Source: Planctomicrobium sp. (GTDB lineage: Bacteria > Planctomycetota > Planctomycetia > Planctomycetales > Planctomycetaceae). From it: 5,139 nucleotides of DNA. Numbering within the stretch: the stretch's first letter is position 1; each line of letters begins with the position of its first letter. Location: contig JAJDEL010000676.1 in the NCBI GenBank assembly GCA_029259835.1, forward strand, positions 1 to 5,139, written 5' to 3'. The translations under genes were made by a program, and so were the position numbers. This document shows positions 1 through 5,139 of this stretch, one piece after another. The notes beneath the pieces were generated by a model. The model worked only from the letters and a program-made list of their open reading frames with translations, did no database searches and was not told the origin of the DNA.

Positions 1-563
1 CGGTAGAGCTATCTGTTCGACTTGGTGTTGACCCAAAACATGCAGATCAAATTGTTCGCGGCTCCATCGTGCTCCCTCATGGGATTGGAAAGTCGCAGCG
101 CATTCTTGTGTTCTGCAAAGACCAGAATGTTGACAAAGCGATCGAGGCAGGTGCTGATCATGCTGGCGGGAAAGAACTGGCTGACAAGATTAAGGACGGA
201 TGGTTAGATTTTGACGTTGCGATTGCCACACCTGACATGATGGGAGTTGTTGGTCCCCTCGGACGTGCCCTAGGCCCTCGCGGGTTAATGCCATCCCCGA
301 AAGCCGGGACTGTCACGCAGGATGTTGCAACAGCTGTAAAAGAATACAAAGCAGGTAAGGTTGAATTTCGTGTTGACGATGCTGGAAATGTCCACTGTCT
401 TGTTGGCAGGATGTCATTCGACCAAAACCAGTTAATTGAAAATGTCGAGGCGTTACTAAGCCTGATTCGCCAGTTGCGCCCACAGGTGACCAAGGGAATT
501 TACATTCGATCTGTGACAGTTTCAGCATCACAGACGCCAGGGATTCCGATCGCAGCGGCTTGA
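1..563 (+). CDS. rplA: 50S ribosomal protein L1, 5'-truncated by the window
   Basis: Ribosomal protein L1 builds the mobile L1 stalk of the large subunit, which binds 23S rRNA and helps release deacylated tRNA from the E site. In many bacteria it also represses its own operon by binding mRNA. The first complete codon is at base 3 and the TGA stop is at 561-563, so 186 residues are visible. Compared with the usual 225-235 residues, about 40 N-terminal ones lie outside the window. Near the visible start the text [21 protein letters not shown] matches the conserved beginning of the L1 core. The family signature [18 protein letters not shown] begins at base 261 (visible residue 87). The end, [18 protein letters not shown], matches the returning strands of domain I. 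No frameshift is seen. It precedes rplJ by 75 bases, the common bacterial order. Identification is firm. Confidence 0.97.
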   Translation, partial: VELSVRLGVDPKHADQIVRGSIVLPHGIGKSQRILVFCKDQNVDKAIEAGADHAGGKELADKIKDGWLDFDVAIATPDMMGVVGPLGRALGPRGLMPSPKAGTVTQDVATAVKEYKAGKVEFRVDDAGNVHCLVGRMSFDQNQLIENVEALLSLIRQLRPQVTKGIYIRSVTVSASQTPGIPIAAA

Positions 564-638
564 GACTAAAAAGAGCGTGTCTTCAAGTTCACCCGAACGG
601 ACCACATCCACACAAATCAATTAACCTGACGTGAAGCA

Positions 639-1172
639 ATGAGTAAAGTCGTAAAAAAAATGATGCTCGACGACCTCCGCAGTAAAATGGAGGGGTGTCG
701 TGACTTTCTTGTTCTCGACATTTCGGGAATAGATGCCATCACAAATAATGAGATGCGTCTCGAACTCGCACAGAAAGGGATTACGCTACTGGGCGTCAAG
801 AACCGCCTGCTGCAAGTCGTTTTGCGAGACAACGACGTGGAAGCCCTCGATGAAACTTTGGCAGGCCCCTCAACTGTCGTTTGGGGAGGCGAAGACATTG
901 TTGGCCTCTCGCGAGAGATTGCCGCGTGGGCCAAGAAAATTGACAAGCTCGAAATCAAAGGTGGATCTGTCGACGGACAGGGGGTGAACTCCGCTGGCGT
1001 GACAGACATTAGTAATGGCCCTAGTCGCCTCGAACTGATCGGTCAGATTGCTGGCCTTTTACTCAGTCCGGGTGCAAACATTGCTGGCGCATTACTTGGT
1101 CCAGGGGGAACCCTCTCTGGTCAAATGAAATCTATTGCAGATACAGACGAAGAAAGCGGTGACGCAGCGTAG
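639..1172 (+). CDS. rplJ: 50S ribosomal protein L10 (stalk base)
   Basis: L10 anchors the L7/L12 stalk to 23S rRNA. Its N-terminal globular domain binds rRNA together with L11, and its long C-terminal helix carries docking sites for L7/L12 dimers. The product is 177 residues, normal for the family. The N-terminal domain shows FLVLDISGIDAITNNEMRLE (residues 23-42) and the conserved GVKNRLL (52-58). The C-terminal part, roughly residues 129-165, is helical and rich in Leu/Ala/Gly (LIGQIAGLLLSPGANIAGAL), as expected for the L12-binding helix. It ends in an acidic tail. ATG at 639 gives the expected N-terminus, MSKVVKKMML. Only a weak purine stretch (GTGAAG) precedes it, with no clear SD. The TAG stop at 1170-1172 is shared by one base with a GTG that opens a frame through the next spacer. 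In related systems L10 or the L10-L12 complex represses its own mRNA. I could not recognise that leader in the 75-base upstream spacer. Confidence 0.96.
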   Translation: MSKVVKKMMLDDLRSKMEGCRDFLVLDISGIDAITNNEMRLELAQKGITLLGVKNRLLQVVLRDNDVEALDETLAGPSTVVWGGEDIVGLSREIAAWAKKIDKLEIKGGSVDGQGVNSAGVTDISNGPSRLELIGQIAGLLLSPGANIAGALLGPGGTLSGQMKSIADTDEESGDAA

Positions 1173-1181
1173 TGTCCCGGT

Positions 1182-1199
1182 TCGGCCGAGTGAGGCCGA
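1182..1199 (+). other. GC-rich hairpin just after the rplJ stop
   Basis: TCGGCC (1182-1187) and GGCCGA (1194-1199) are exact reverse complements around the six-base loop GAGTGA, giving a six-pair stem nine bases after the rplJ stop. An extra G-U pair can be added outside it. No T-run follows, so it does not look like an intrinsic terminator. It could be a pause or attenuation element, an RNase processing site that separates rplJ from rplL, or an mRNA-stabilising 3' structure. The pairing is seen directly; the role is inferred. Confidence 0.45.
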
Positions 1200-1267
1200 G
1201 ATTTACAGTGCCCACAGGAGAATTGAATTCAGACTCACTCTCATTGATTTACCGAGAGACTGTTTTG

Positions 1268-1275
1268 ACAGGAGG
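1268..1275 (+). promoter_or_regulatory. Perfect Shine-Dalgarno AGGAGG inside the rplJ-rplL spacer
   Basis: ACAGGAGG at 1268-1275 contains the full anti-SD complement AGGAGG (1270-1275), seven bases before the ATG at 1283. It is the strongest SD match I found in the window, better than those of rplJ, rplL or rpoB, yet it serves no known gene. It also overlaps a TTGACA (1265-1270), but no good -10 box follows at a suitable distance. Confidence 0.5.
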
Positions 1276-1282
1276 CTGGAAA

Positions 1283-1354
1283 ATGTATTTGACTACAGGC
1301 GAATTATCACTCTACCGAGCCGGTGCAACGTCCCAACGCACGCCGGCAAAATAA
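1283..1354 (+). CDS. Possible 23-residue leader peptide upstream of rplL
   Basis: ATG at 1283 with an ideal AGGAGG seven bases upstream opens a frame of 23 codons ending in TAA at 1352-1354, 16 bases before the rplL ATG. The peptide begins [14 protein letters not shown] and ends RTPAK. I recognise no family, signal peptide or membrane segment. The same frame is open back to a GTG at 1172 overlapping the rplJ stop (60 codons in all), so the true start, if any, could lie further upstream. Translation through the short frame would melt the hairpin at 1319-1347 and bring ribosomes close to the rplL start, so a coupling or leader-peptide role is plausible. There is no run of one amino acid of the kind found in classic attenuator peptides. 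It may be only a ribosome standby site or chance. Whether it is translated is unknown. Confidence 0.3.
   Translation: MYLTTGELSLYRAGATSQRTPAK
1319..1347 (+). other. Hairpin before the rplL ribosome-binding site
   Basis: GCCGGTGC (1319-1326) pairs with GCAC (1338-1341) plus CGGC (1344-1347), leaving a two-base GC bulge and an 11-base loop. The stem ends 11 bases before the rplL SD (1359-1362) and lies inside the last third of the 23-codon mini-ORF, so translation of that ORF would open it. It is a possible translational control element for L7/L12, which must be made in several copies per L10. Pairing is visible; function is inferred. Confidence 0.35.
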
Positions 1355-1358
1355 CTTT

Positions 1359-1362
1359 GGAG
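1359..1362 (+). promoter_or_regulatory. rplL ribosome-binding site
   Basis: GGAG at 1359-1362, followed by the purine-rich AAGCGGAA, stands eight bases before the ATG at 1371. It decides in favour of this ATG over an in-frame GTG at 1323, which would add a 16-residue N-terminal segment unlike any L7/L12. Confidence 0.7.
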
Positions 1363-1370
1363 AAGCGGAA

Positions 1371-1793
1371 ATGTCAGCTGAAGCCCCAGAAGCACCAGCA
1401 AAAGAATTCGACGAAAACACAACAACTCTGGGCGATCAACTCGTTGGTCTGACCCTGCTTCAGGCAAAGGCGCTGGCTGATTACCTGAAGGACGTCCATG
1501 GCATCGAGCCAGCAGGTGGCGGAGCCGTGGTGGTTGCCGCTCCGACTGGTGGTGGAGATGATGGCGGTGCTCCTGAAGAGCAAACGGCATTTGACGTGAT
1601 CCTCACCGGCTTCGGCGGTGCGAAAATCAACGTCATTAAAGCCGTTCGAAGCATCACCGGTCTTGGCCTCAAAGAAGCCAAAGGCTTGGTCGAAGGTGTT
1701 CCAACACCGCTTAAAGAAGGTGTCGAAAAAGACGAAGCCGATAAGCTCGTCAAAGACATCGAAGAAGCAGGCGGTACAGCAGAAATCAAGTAG
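1371..1793 (+). CDS. rplL: 50S ribosomal protein L7/L12 (stalk protein)
   Basis: L7/L12 is the multicopy acidic protein of the ribosomal stalk that recruits EF-Tu, EF-G and IF2 and stimulates their GTPase activity. The product is 140 residues, about 15-20 longer than the classic form. Residues 1-17 are an Ala/Glu/Pro-rich N-terminal extension. About 20-47 form the dimerisation and L10-binding helices ([21 protein letters not shown]). About 48-70 are a glycine-rich, acidic hinge. Residues 72-140 form the C-terminal domain, with the factor-binding surface [20 protein letters not shown] (85-104), whose K/V/I/K/R positions match the Escherichia coli protein, ending [13 protein letters not shown] at 1371 is chosen for its GGAG ribosome site. 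Codon use is G-rich at first positions, as in highly expressed genes. A strong terminator-like hairpin follows the TAG stop (1791-1793) by 13 bases. Confidence 0.97.
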   Translation: MSAEAPEAPAKEFDENTTTLGDQLVGLTLLQAKALADYLKDVHGIEPAGGGAVVVAAPTGGGDDGGAPEEQTAFDVILTGFGGAKINVIKAVRSITGLGLKEAKGLVEGVPTPLKEGVEKDEADKLVKDIEEAGGTAEIK

Positions 1794-1806
1794 TCATTCG
1801 GAAACC

Positions 1807-1848
1807 TGGGTAACATGGCCTCAACAAGCCATGTTACCTAATTTCCTT
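1807..1848 (+). terminator. Intrinsic terminator or attenuator between rplL and rpoB
   Basis: GGTAACATGGC (1809-1819) and GCCATGTTACC (1828-1838) form a perfect 11-bp stem around an eight-base loop. A G-U and a T-A pair at the base (1807-1808 with 1839-1840) extend it to 13. The tail ATTTCCTT (1841-1848) is T-rich but interrupted by two Cs, which suggests partial termination. In E. coli an attenuator in the same place lowers rpoB transcription relative to the ribosomal genes, so the position agrees with known biology. The stem is unmistakable; termination efficiency is inferred. Confidence 0.75.
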
Positions 1849-2031
1849 GCATGACCAGCATTCTGCGTGCCATGCAGTTGCATTTTTCAGTGAGGTCTGT
1901 AAATTACGGGGAAATCCGTTTTGCGGACATTTGCAGGGAAGTATCATTGGCTGCTTGGCGTATCGTGACAACTTCGCCACAATTGAAATATCTTAAACAA
2001 CTTCCGCCTCGTGACCGAGCGAATGGTGTTT

Positions 2032-2060
2032 TTGAAATTTTCAGGTTGGCTGTCGACAAT
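2032..2060 (+). promoter_or_regulatory. Candidate sigma70-type promoter for rpoB
   Basis: TTGAAA (2032-2037, five of six bases matching the -35 consensus) is separated by exactly 17 bases from GACAAT (2055-2060, four of six matching the -10). It lies downstream of the rplL terminator and would give a leader of about 325 bases before rpoB. It was the best pair I found in the spacer, but such matches occur by chance and planctomycete promoters are poorly characterised. Confidence 0.25.
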
Positions 2061-2128
2061 TTCCGGAAGGGGACCGGATTGGCGGATTTATGCTTACGCG
2101 CATCACCACTCTTGTACCACGGTCTGGG

Positions 2129-2158
2129 TGCGCAATTACGGACAACCGTAATTCCGCA
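2129..2158 (+). other. Strong hairpin in the rpoB leader region
   Basis: TGCG-C-AATTACGG (2129-2141) pairs with CCGTAATT-C-CGCA (2146-2158): twelve pairs with one C-C mismatch and a four-base ACAA loop. Two further G-U pairs can extend the base. ATTTCAAAATC follows, with too few Ts for a confident terminator. It could be a pause or attenuator stem or a protein-binding leader element upstream of rpoB. Confidence 0.45.
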
Positions 2159-2246
2159 TTTCAAAATCGAAGAGGGGTCAGCCAGTTTGTTTCCTATACG
2201 CTTCGACTTGACTCGGCGGTGCCAATTTATGGAATTCAGATTCCCC

Positions 2247-2271
2247 GTGATCCAGTTCCCGGAACGATCAC
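2247..2271 (+). other. Nested palindrome/hairpin upstream of rpoB
   Basis: GTGATC (2247-2252) pairs with GATCAC (2266-2271). Inside it GTTC (2255-2258) pairs with GAAC (2262-2265) around a three-base loop, leaving CA bulged on the 5' side. It could be an RNA hairpin or, read as double-stranded DNA, a near-symmetric operator. No T-run follows. The symmetry is seen directly; the function is unknown. Confidence 0.4.
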
Positions 2272-2299
2272 CTGAAGTTGCCCACCCCAGGTTGTGAAC

Positions 2300-2328
2300 G
2301 TTGAAAGAATAAGTCTCGAAGTTTCAAC
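2300..2328 (+). other. Short stem-loop 63 bases before the rpoB start
   Basis: GTTGAAA (2300-2306) and TTTCAAC (2322-2328) are exact reverse complements enclosing a 15-base loop. The stem is AT-rich and could compete with an overlapping pairing of GGTTG (2290-2294) with CAACC (2325-2329), giving two alternative folds. It is the weakest of the three leader stems. Confidence 0.3.
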
Positions 2329-2391
2329 CCCACTCAAAGCGAACACCGAAATCCTGTCCCAGAATTTCTCACTGCGCAAAGAACCCGACGA

Positions 2392-5139
2392 ATGCCAATT
2401 CCACACCAACGAATCATTCCCACTGACTCTGTTCGTAACTTTGGAAGCATCGAGGCTCAGCACGAACTTTCGGATCTGACAAGAATTCAGACCGAATCTT
2501 ACGCGCGCCTTTTGCAATTGGATCGTAAGCCAGAAGAACGTCGAGACGAAGGTCTGGAAGAGATCTTGCGGGAAATCTTTCCGATTGAAAGTTACGATGG
2601 TCAGTATCGGCTTGAGTATGTCAAATACGAATTGGGAAAGCCCCGCTACAACCCCACTGAGTGTCGACAGCTACGCTTGACATACGGTCGACCCTTTCGT
2701 GTGACGCTTCGGCTCATTAAAGAACAGCCAATCGAAGAAGAGGTTTACCTGGGCGACATGCCGATCATGATCGGTGGCGGCGAATTCATTATTAATGGTT
2801 CTGAACGTGTTCTCGTCAGTCAACTTCACCGCTCTCCAGGTGTCGACTTTGTGGTTGCGAGTGAACCGGGTGAGCGAAAAGAATTTTCCTGTCGGGTCAT
2901 TCCTGAACGCGGAAGCTGGATTGAGTTCATGGTTTCCAAAAAGGAAACCCTCGGAGTTCGCATTGACCAGAGTGGTCGATTTTCCGCAATGACGCTCCTC
3001 CGAGCAATGAACGCCGATTACAGTTCGGACATCGAACTTCTAAAGCTCTTTTACGACGTCAAAAGTGTCAAGGTCGGCAAAGATGGCTCAGCAATCGCAG
3101 GCAAATACGCTGCTGAAGATCTTGTTTACCAAACCGGCGAGCGAGCTGGCGAAATTATCGTTGAGTGTTGCCACACAATCTCAGCCACTCAGGCAGCAGA
3201 AATCTCCGAAGCTGGTCTCAAAGAAGTTCAGACCATCGAGGAACCTGGTGACACACTCATCCTCAATAGCATTATTGAAGACTCAACGCTCAGCCATCAA
3301 GAAGCACTGCTGAAGATTTATCAACGATTGCGACCTGGAAATCCTCCGTCGCTTGAGAAAGCTCAGAATCTCTTTGCAGAAAAATTCTATGATGTGAATC
3401 GCTATCGCCTTGGGCGTGTTGGGCGTTTCCGTATCAATCGAAAGTTTGACCAGAGCATCCCTGATGACGAAATGACTCTGCGTGCCGAAGATATGGTCAA
3501 CGCGGTTCGTTACCTTGTTCTACTTCGAACCGATGACGACTCTGCCTTCGTTGACGACATCGATAACCTTGGGAACCGGCGACTGCGAACAATCGATGAG
3601 CTTGGCATGGATGAAATCCGGAAAGGATTTCTGAAGCTCCGCCGCACGGTACAAGAGCGAATGAGCTTGAAGGACGTCGAAGAGATGAGTCCTCGAACTC
3701 TCGTGAACCCGAAGAGTGTCTCAGCCGCGATTGATTACTTCTTCGGTCGAAGTGAATTGTCACAGGTCGTCGATCAGACGAACCCACTCTCGATGCTTAC
3801 ACACGAGCGCCGGTTGAGTGCGCTCGGTCCTGGTGGTTTGAATCGTAAGCGAGCCGGCTTTGAAGTGCGCGATGTACACATCTCTCACTATGGTCGAATT
3901 TGTCCGATTGAAACTCCTGAAGGAACAAACATCGGCCTCATTTCAAGCCTGAGCATCTTCTCTAAAGTAGACAGCTATGGATTCCTGATCACTCCCTACC
4001 GCAAGGTCAACAAGGGAAAAGTGATCGACGAAATCGAATGGTTGCGAGCAGATGAAGAAGCAGGAGTGCGTGTTGCACCTGCTGATACGCAGGTCATAAA
4101 AGGAAAAATCGTTGACGAGCGTGTGCTGGCGAGATACCGCAGCGATGTTCACTGGATTCCTGCCTCAGACGTGCAGTACATCGATGTTGCCCCATGCCAA
4201 ATGGTCGGTGTCTCAGCGAACTTGATTCCATTTCTTGAACACGATGATGCAAACCGAGCATTAATGGGCTCGAACATGCAACGTCAAGCGGTACCGCTGC
4301 TGATTGCCGAACCACCGTTGGTTGGAACAGGCATGGAAGAAGAAATCCCTCGCTTTTCCGGAATGGTCGTCCGGTCTGACCGAAACGGAAAAGTGACTTA
4401 TGTCGACGCTAACGTCATTGAAGTAGATGAGAAAAAGTTTCCACTACGTAAGTTCACTGGGCTCAATGAGCGCACCTGCCTCAACCAGAGTCCTCTTGTG
4501 GAAATGGGACAGAAAGTCAAGAAAGGGGAAATCCTCGCTGACAGTGCTGCGACTAAAAACGGAATCTTGGCTTTGGGACGAAATGTTCTGGTCGGCTTCA
4601 TGTCGTGGGAAGGCTTCAATTTTGAAGATGCAATTATCCTTTCAGAACGCCTTGTCAAGGATGATGTCTACACTTCCATTCACATCGATGAATTTGATGT
4701 GGAAATCCGCGAGACAAAACTCGGTCGTGAAGAATTTACTCGTGACATTCCCAACGTCAGCGAAAAGGCCCTACGCCATCTCGATGACGAAGGAATCGTC
4801 CATGTCGGAACTCGCGTCAAGCAGGGCGATATTCTTGTCGGAAAAGTTGTTCCGAAAGCAAAAGCAGAGCTGACTCCGGAAGAAAAACTGCTACACGCAA
4901 TCTTTGGTAAAGCCGGAGAAGATGTCAAAAACGAATCTCTAGAAGTGACCAGTGGTGTCGAAGGGATCGTCATTCAAACGGAAAAATTCTCCCGAAGAAT
5001 GAGCCTTTCCGAATTGGATCGCAAGCAATTCGACCAGGAAGTCAAGCAGCTCGAGCAGGAAGGACAGGAGGAAATTGCCACCAAATTCCAAGAGTTTGTC
5101 ACTGAATTCGATACTGTTCTTGGTCGGCATATGACTGAC
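2392..5139 (+). CDS. rpoB: DNA-directed RNA polymerase beta subunit, 3'-truncated by the window
   Basis: RpoB is the second-largest RNA polymerase subunit and forms one jaw of the DNA cleft and half of the active site. Here 916 codons are visible and the frame runs off the window; bacterial RpoB is usually 1,150-1,400 residues. ATG 2392 is the only start codon after the upstream in-frame TGA (2302), and gives [20 protein letters not shown], a typical N-terminus; no clear SD precedes it. Visible motifs: [20 protein letters not shown] (from about 129, protrusion/lobe), [13 protein letters not shown] (388-400), the rifampicin region (452-478), [14 protein letters not shown] (504-517), [20 protein letters not shown] (from 608), [11 protein letters not shown] (736-746; E745-D746 equal E. 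coli E813-D814 at the active site), and LTPEEKLL (827-834). From about 868 the text becomes charged and helical, matching the coiled insertion seen in E. coli beta. No frameshift is seen. Confidence 0.98.
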   Translation, partial: MPIPHQRIIPTDSVRNFGSIEAQHELSDLTRIQTESYARLLQLDRKPEERRDEGLEEILREIFPIESYDGQYRLEYVKYELGKPRYNPTECRQLRLTYGRPFRVTLRLIKEQPIEEEVYLGDMPIMIGGGEFIINGSERVLVSQLHRSPGVDFVVASEPGERKEFSCRVIPERGSWIEFMVSKKETLGVRIDQSGRFSAMTLLRAMNADYSSDIELLKLFYDVKSVKVGKDGSAIAGKYAAEDLVYQTGERAGEIIVECCHTISATQAAEISEAGLKEVQTIEEPGDTLILNSIIEDSTLSHQEALLKIYQRLRPGNPPSLEKAQNLFAEKFYDVNRYRLGRVGRFRINRKFDQSIPDDEMTLRAEDMVNAVRYLVLLRTDDDSAFVDDIDNLGNRRLRTIDELGMDEIRKGFLKLRRTVQERMSLKDVEEMSPRTLVNPKSVSAAIDYFFGRSELSQVVDQTNPLSMLTHERRLSALGPGGLNRKRAGFEVRDVHISHYGRICPIETPEGTNIGLISSLSIFSKVDSYGFLITPYRKVNKGKVIDEIEWLRADEEAGVRVAPADTQVIKGKIVDERVLARYRSDVHWIPASDVQYIDVAPCQMVGVSANLIPFLEHDDANRALMGSNMQRQAVPLLIAEPPLVGTGMEEEIPRFSGMVVRSDRNGKVTYVDANVIEVDEKKFPLRKFTGLNERTCLNQSPLVEMGQKVKKGEILADSAATKNGILALGRNVLVGFMSWEGFNFEDAIILSERLVKDDVYTSIHIDEFDVEIRETKLGREEFTRDIPNVSEKALRHLDDEGIVHVGTRVKQGDILVGKVVPKAKAELTPEEKLLHAIFGKAGEDVKNESLEVTSGVEGIVIQTEKFSRRMSLSELDRKQFDQEVKQLEQEGQEEIATKFQEFVTEFDTVLGRHMTD
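3745..3825 (+). other. Rifampicin-resistance-determining region of rpoB
   Basis: Codons 452-478 align without gaps to E. coli beta 507-533. The main drug-contact residues are of the sensitive type: Q513, D516, H526, R529 and S531 (here Q458, D461, H471, R474, S476). Differences from E. coli are S508R, Q510E, F514V, M515V, N518T, E523M, I524L, K527E and I530L. F514V and M515V lie in or beside the drug pocket. Alignment is from memory of the E. coli sequence. Confidence 0.8.

Larger units (their letters stand above)
1794..2391 (+). other. Long rplL-rpoB spacer of 598 bases
   Basis: This stretch holds no gene I can identify. It contains the rplL terminator (1807-1848), a 148-codon open frame from ATG 1851 to TGA 2297, a candidate promoter (2032-2060) and hairpins at 2129-2158, 2247-2271 and 2300-2328. 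The open frame begins three bases after the terminator tail with no SD. Its codons differ from the flanking genes: G at about 27 % of first positions by my count, four AGG and four CGG arginine codons, and three GGG, while I found no AGG in the 916 rpoB codons. I read it as probably non-coding leader and promoter DNA. No tRNA, repeat array or mobile-element end is visible. Confidence 0.6.

Noticed and set aside
564..638. L10-type autoregulatory leader in the rplA-rplJ spacer
   Set aside because: Only a four-pair stem (587-590 with 595-598) is visible. I could not find a convincing kink-turn or the family's conserved core in 75 bases.
1265..1293. Perfect TTGACA (1265-1270) as a -35 box for an rplL promoter
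   Set aside because: At 15-18 bases downstream the best -10 candidates (TATTTG, TTTGAC) match only three of six positions, and the TTGACA overlaps a stronger SD reading.
1323..1370. Alternative GTG start at 1323 adding 16 residues to L7/L12
   Set aside because: No SD precedes it, the added residues resemble no L7/L12, and the ATG at 1371 has a well-placed GGAG.
1902..2141. Repeated AATTACGG at 1902-1909 and 2134-2141
   Set aside because: A single shared 8-mer with a weak four-pair stem at the first copy; easily explained by chance.
1904..2164. Reverse-strand open frame of 86 codons in the rplL-rpoB spacer
   Set aside because: No ribosome site and no recognisable motif; it overlaps another chance-like frame and part of the hairpin at 2129-2158.
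2294..2479. GTG-started 61-codon frame overlapping the rpoB start
   Set aside because: It runs about 85 bases into rpoB in another frame, has no SD and no recognisable product. The RpoB N-terminus is clearly in frame from 2392.
3497..4315. Reverse-strand open frames inside rpoB
   Set aside because: They are shadows of the strongly conserved rpoB reading frame and show no independent ribosome sites or motifs.

Overview
This window is a bacterial core-genome segment, all on the + strand: the ribosomal-protein/RNA-polymerase cluster in the order rplA (5' end missing), rplJ, rplL, rpoB (3' end missing). The proteins are intact and in frame wherever visible. Moderate GC, large spacers between genes, weak Shine-Dalgarno (SD) sequences at two starts, an L7/L12 with an N-terminal extension and the '[15 protein letters not shown]' style of hinge, and the '[24 protein letters not shown]' style of RpoB fit a member of the Planctomycetota. 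That assignment rests on recalled family resemblance, not on a search.

Layout. Bases 1-563 encode the last 186 residues of L1. After a 75-base spacer comes rplJ (L10, 639-1172). A 198-base spacer follows. It holds a GC-rich hairpin just after the rplJ stop, a reading frame open across nearly the whole spacer, a perfect AGGAGG placed before an ATG that opens a 23-codon mini-ORF, and a second hairpin just before the rplL ribosome-binding site. rplL (L7/L12) occupies 1371-1793. It is followed at once by an 11-bp perfect stem and a short T-rich tail (terminator or attenuator), then an unusually long spacer of 598 bases before rpoB (2392 to the window end, 916 codons seen). The spacer contains a 148-codon open frame that does not look convincingly coding, a candidate sigma70-type promoter, and three good hairpins that could form a structured rpoB leader RNA.

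How it works together. L10 binds dimers of L7/L12 to form the ribosomal stalk that recruits translation factors. L1 forms the opposite, mobile stalk at the E site. RpoB is the beta subunit of RNA polymerase. In many bacteria these genes share transcripts, and stalk proteins and polymerase are adjusted by attenuation and autogenous control between them. Here the strong hairpin after rplL and the long leader suggest rpoB is partly or wholly uncoupled from the ribosomal genes. No mobile element, CRISPR array, tRNA or defence-type system is visible. The second-look material is all in the two spacers and in a few residues of the rifampicin region of RpoB.
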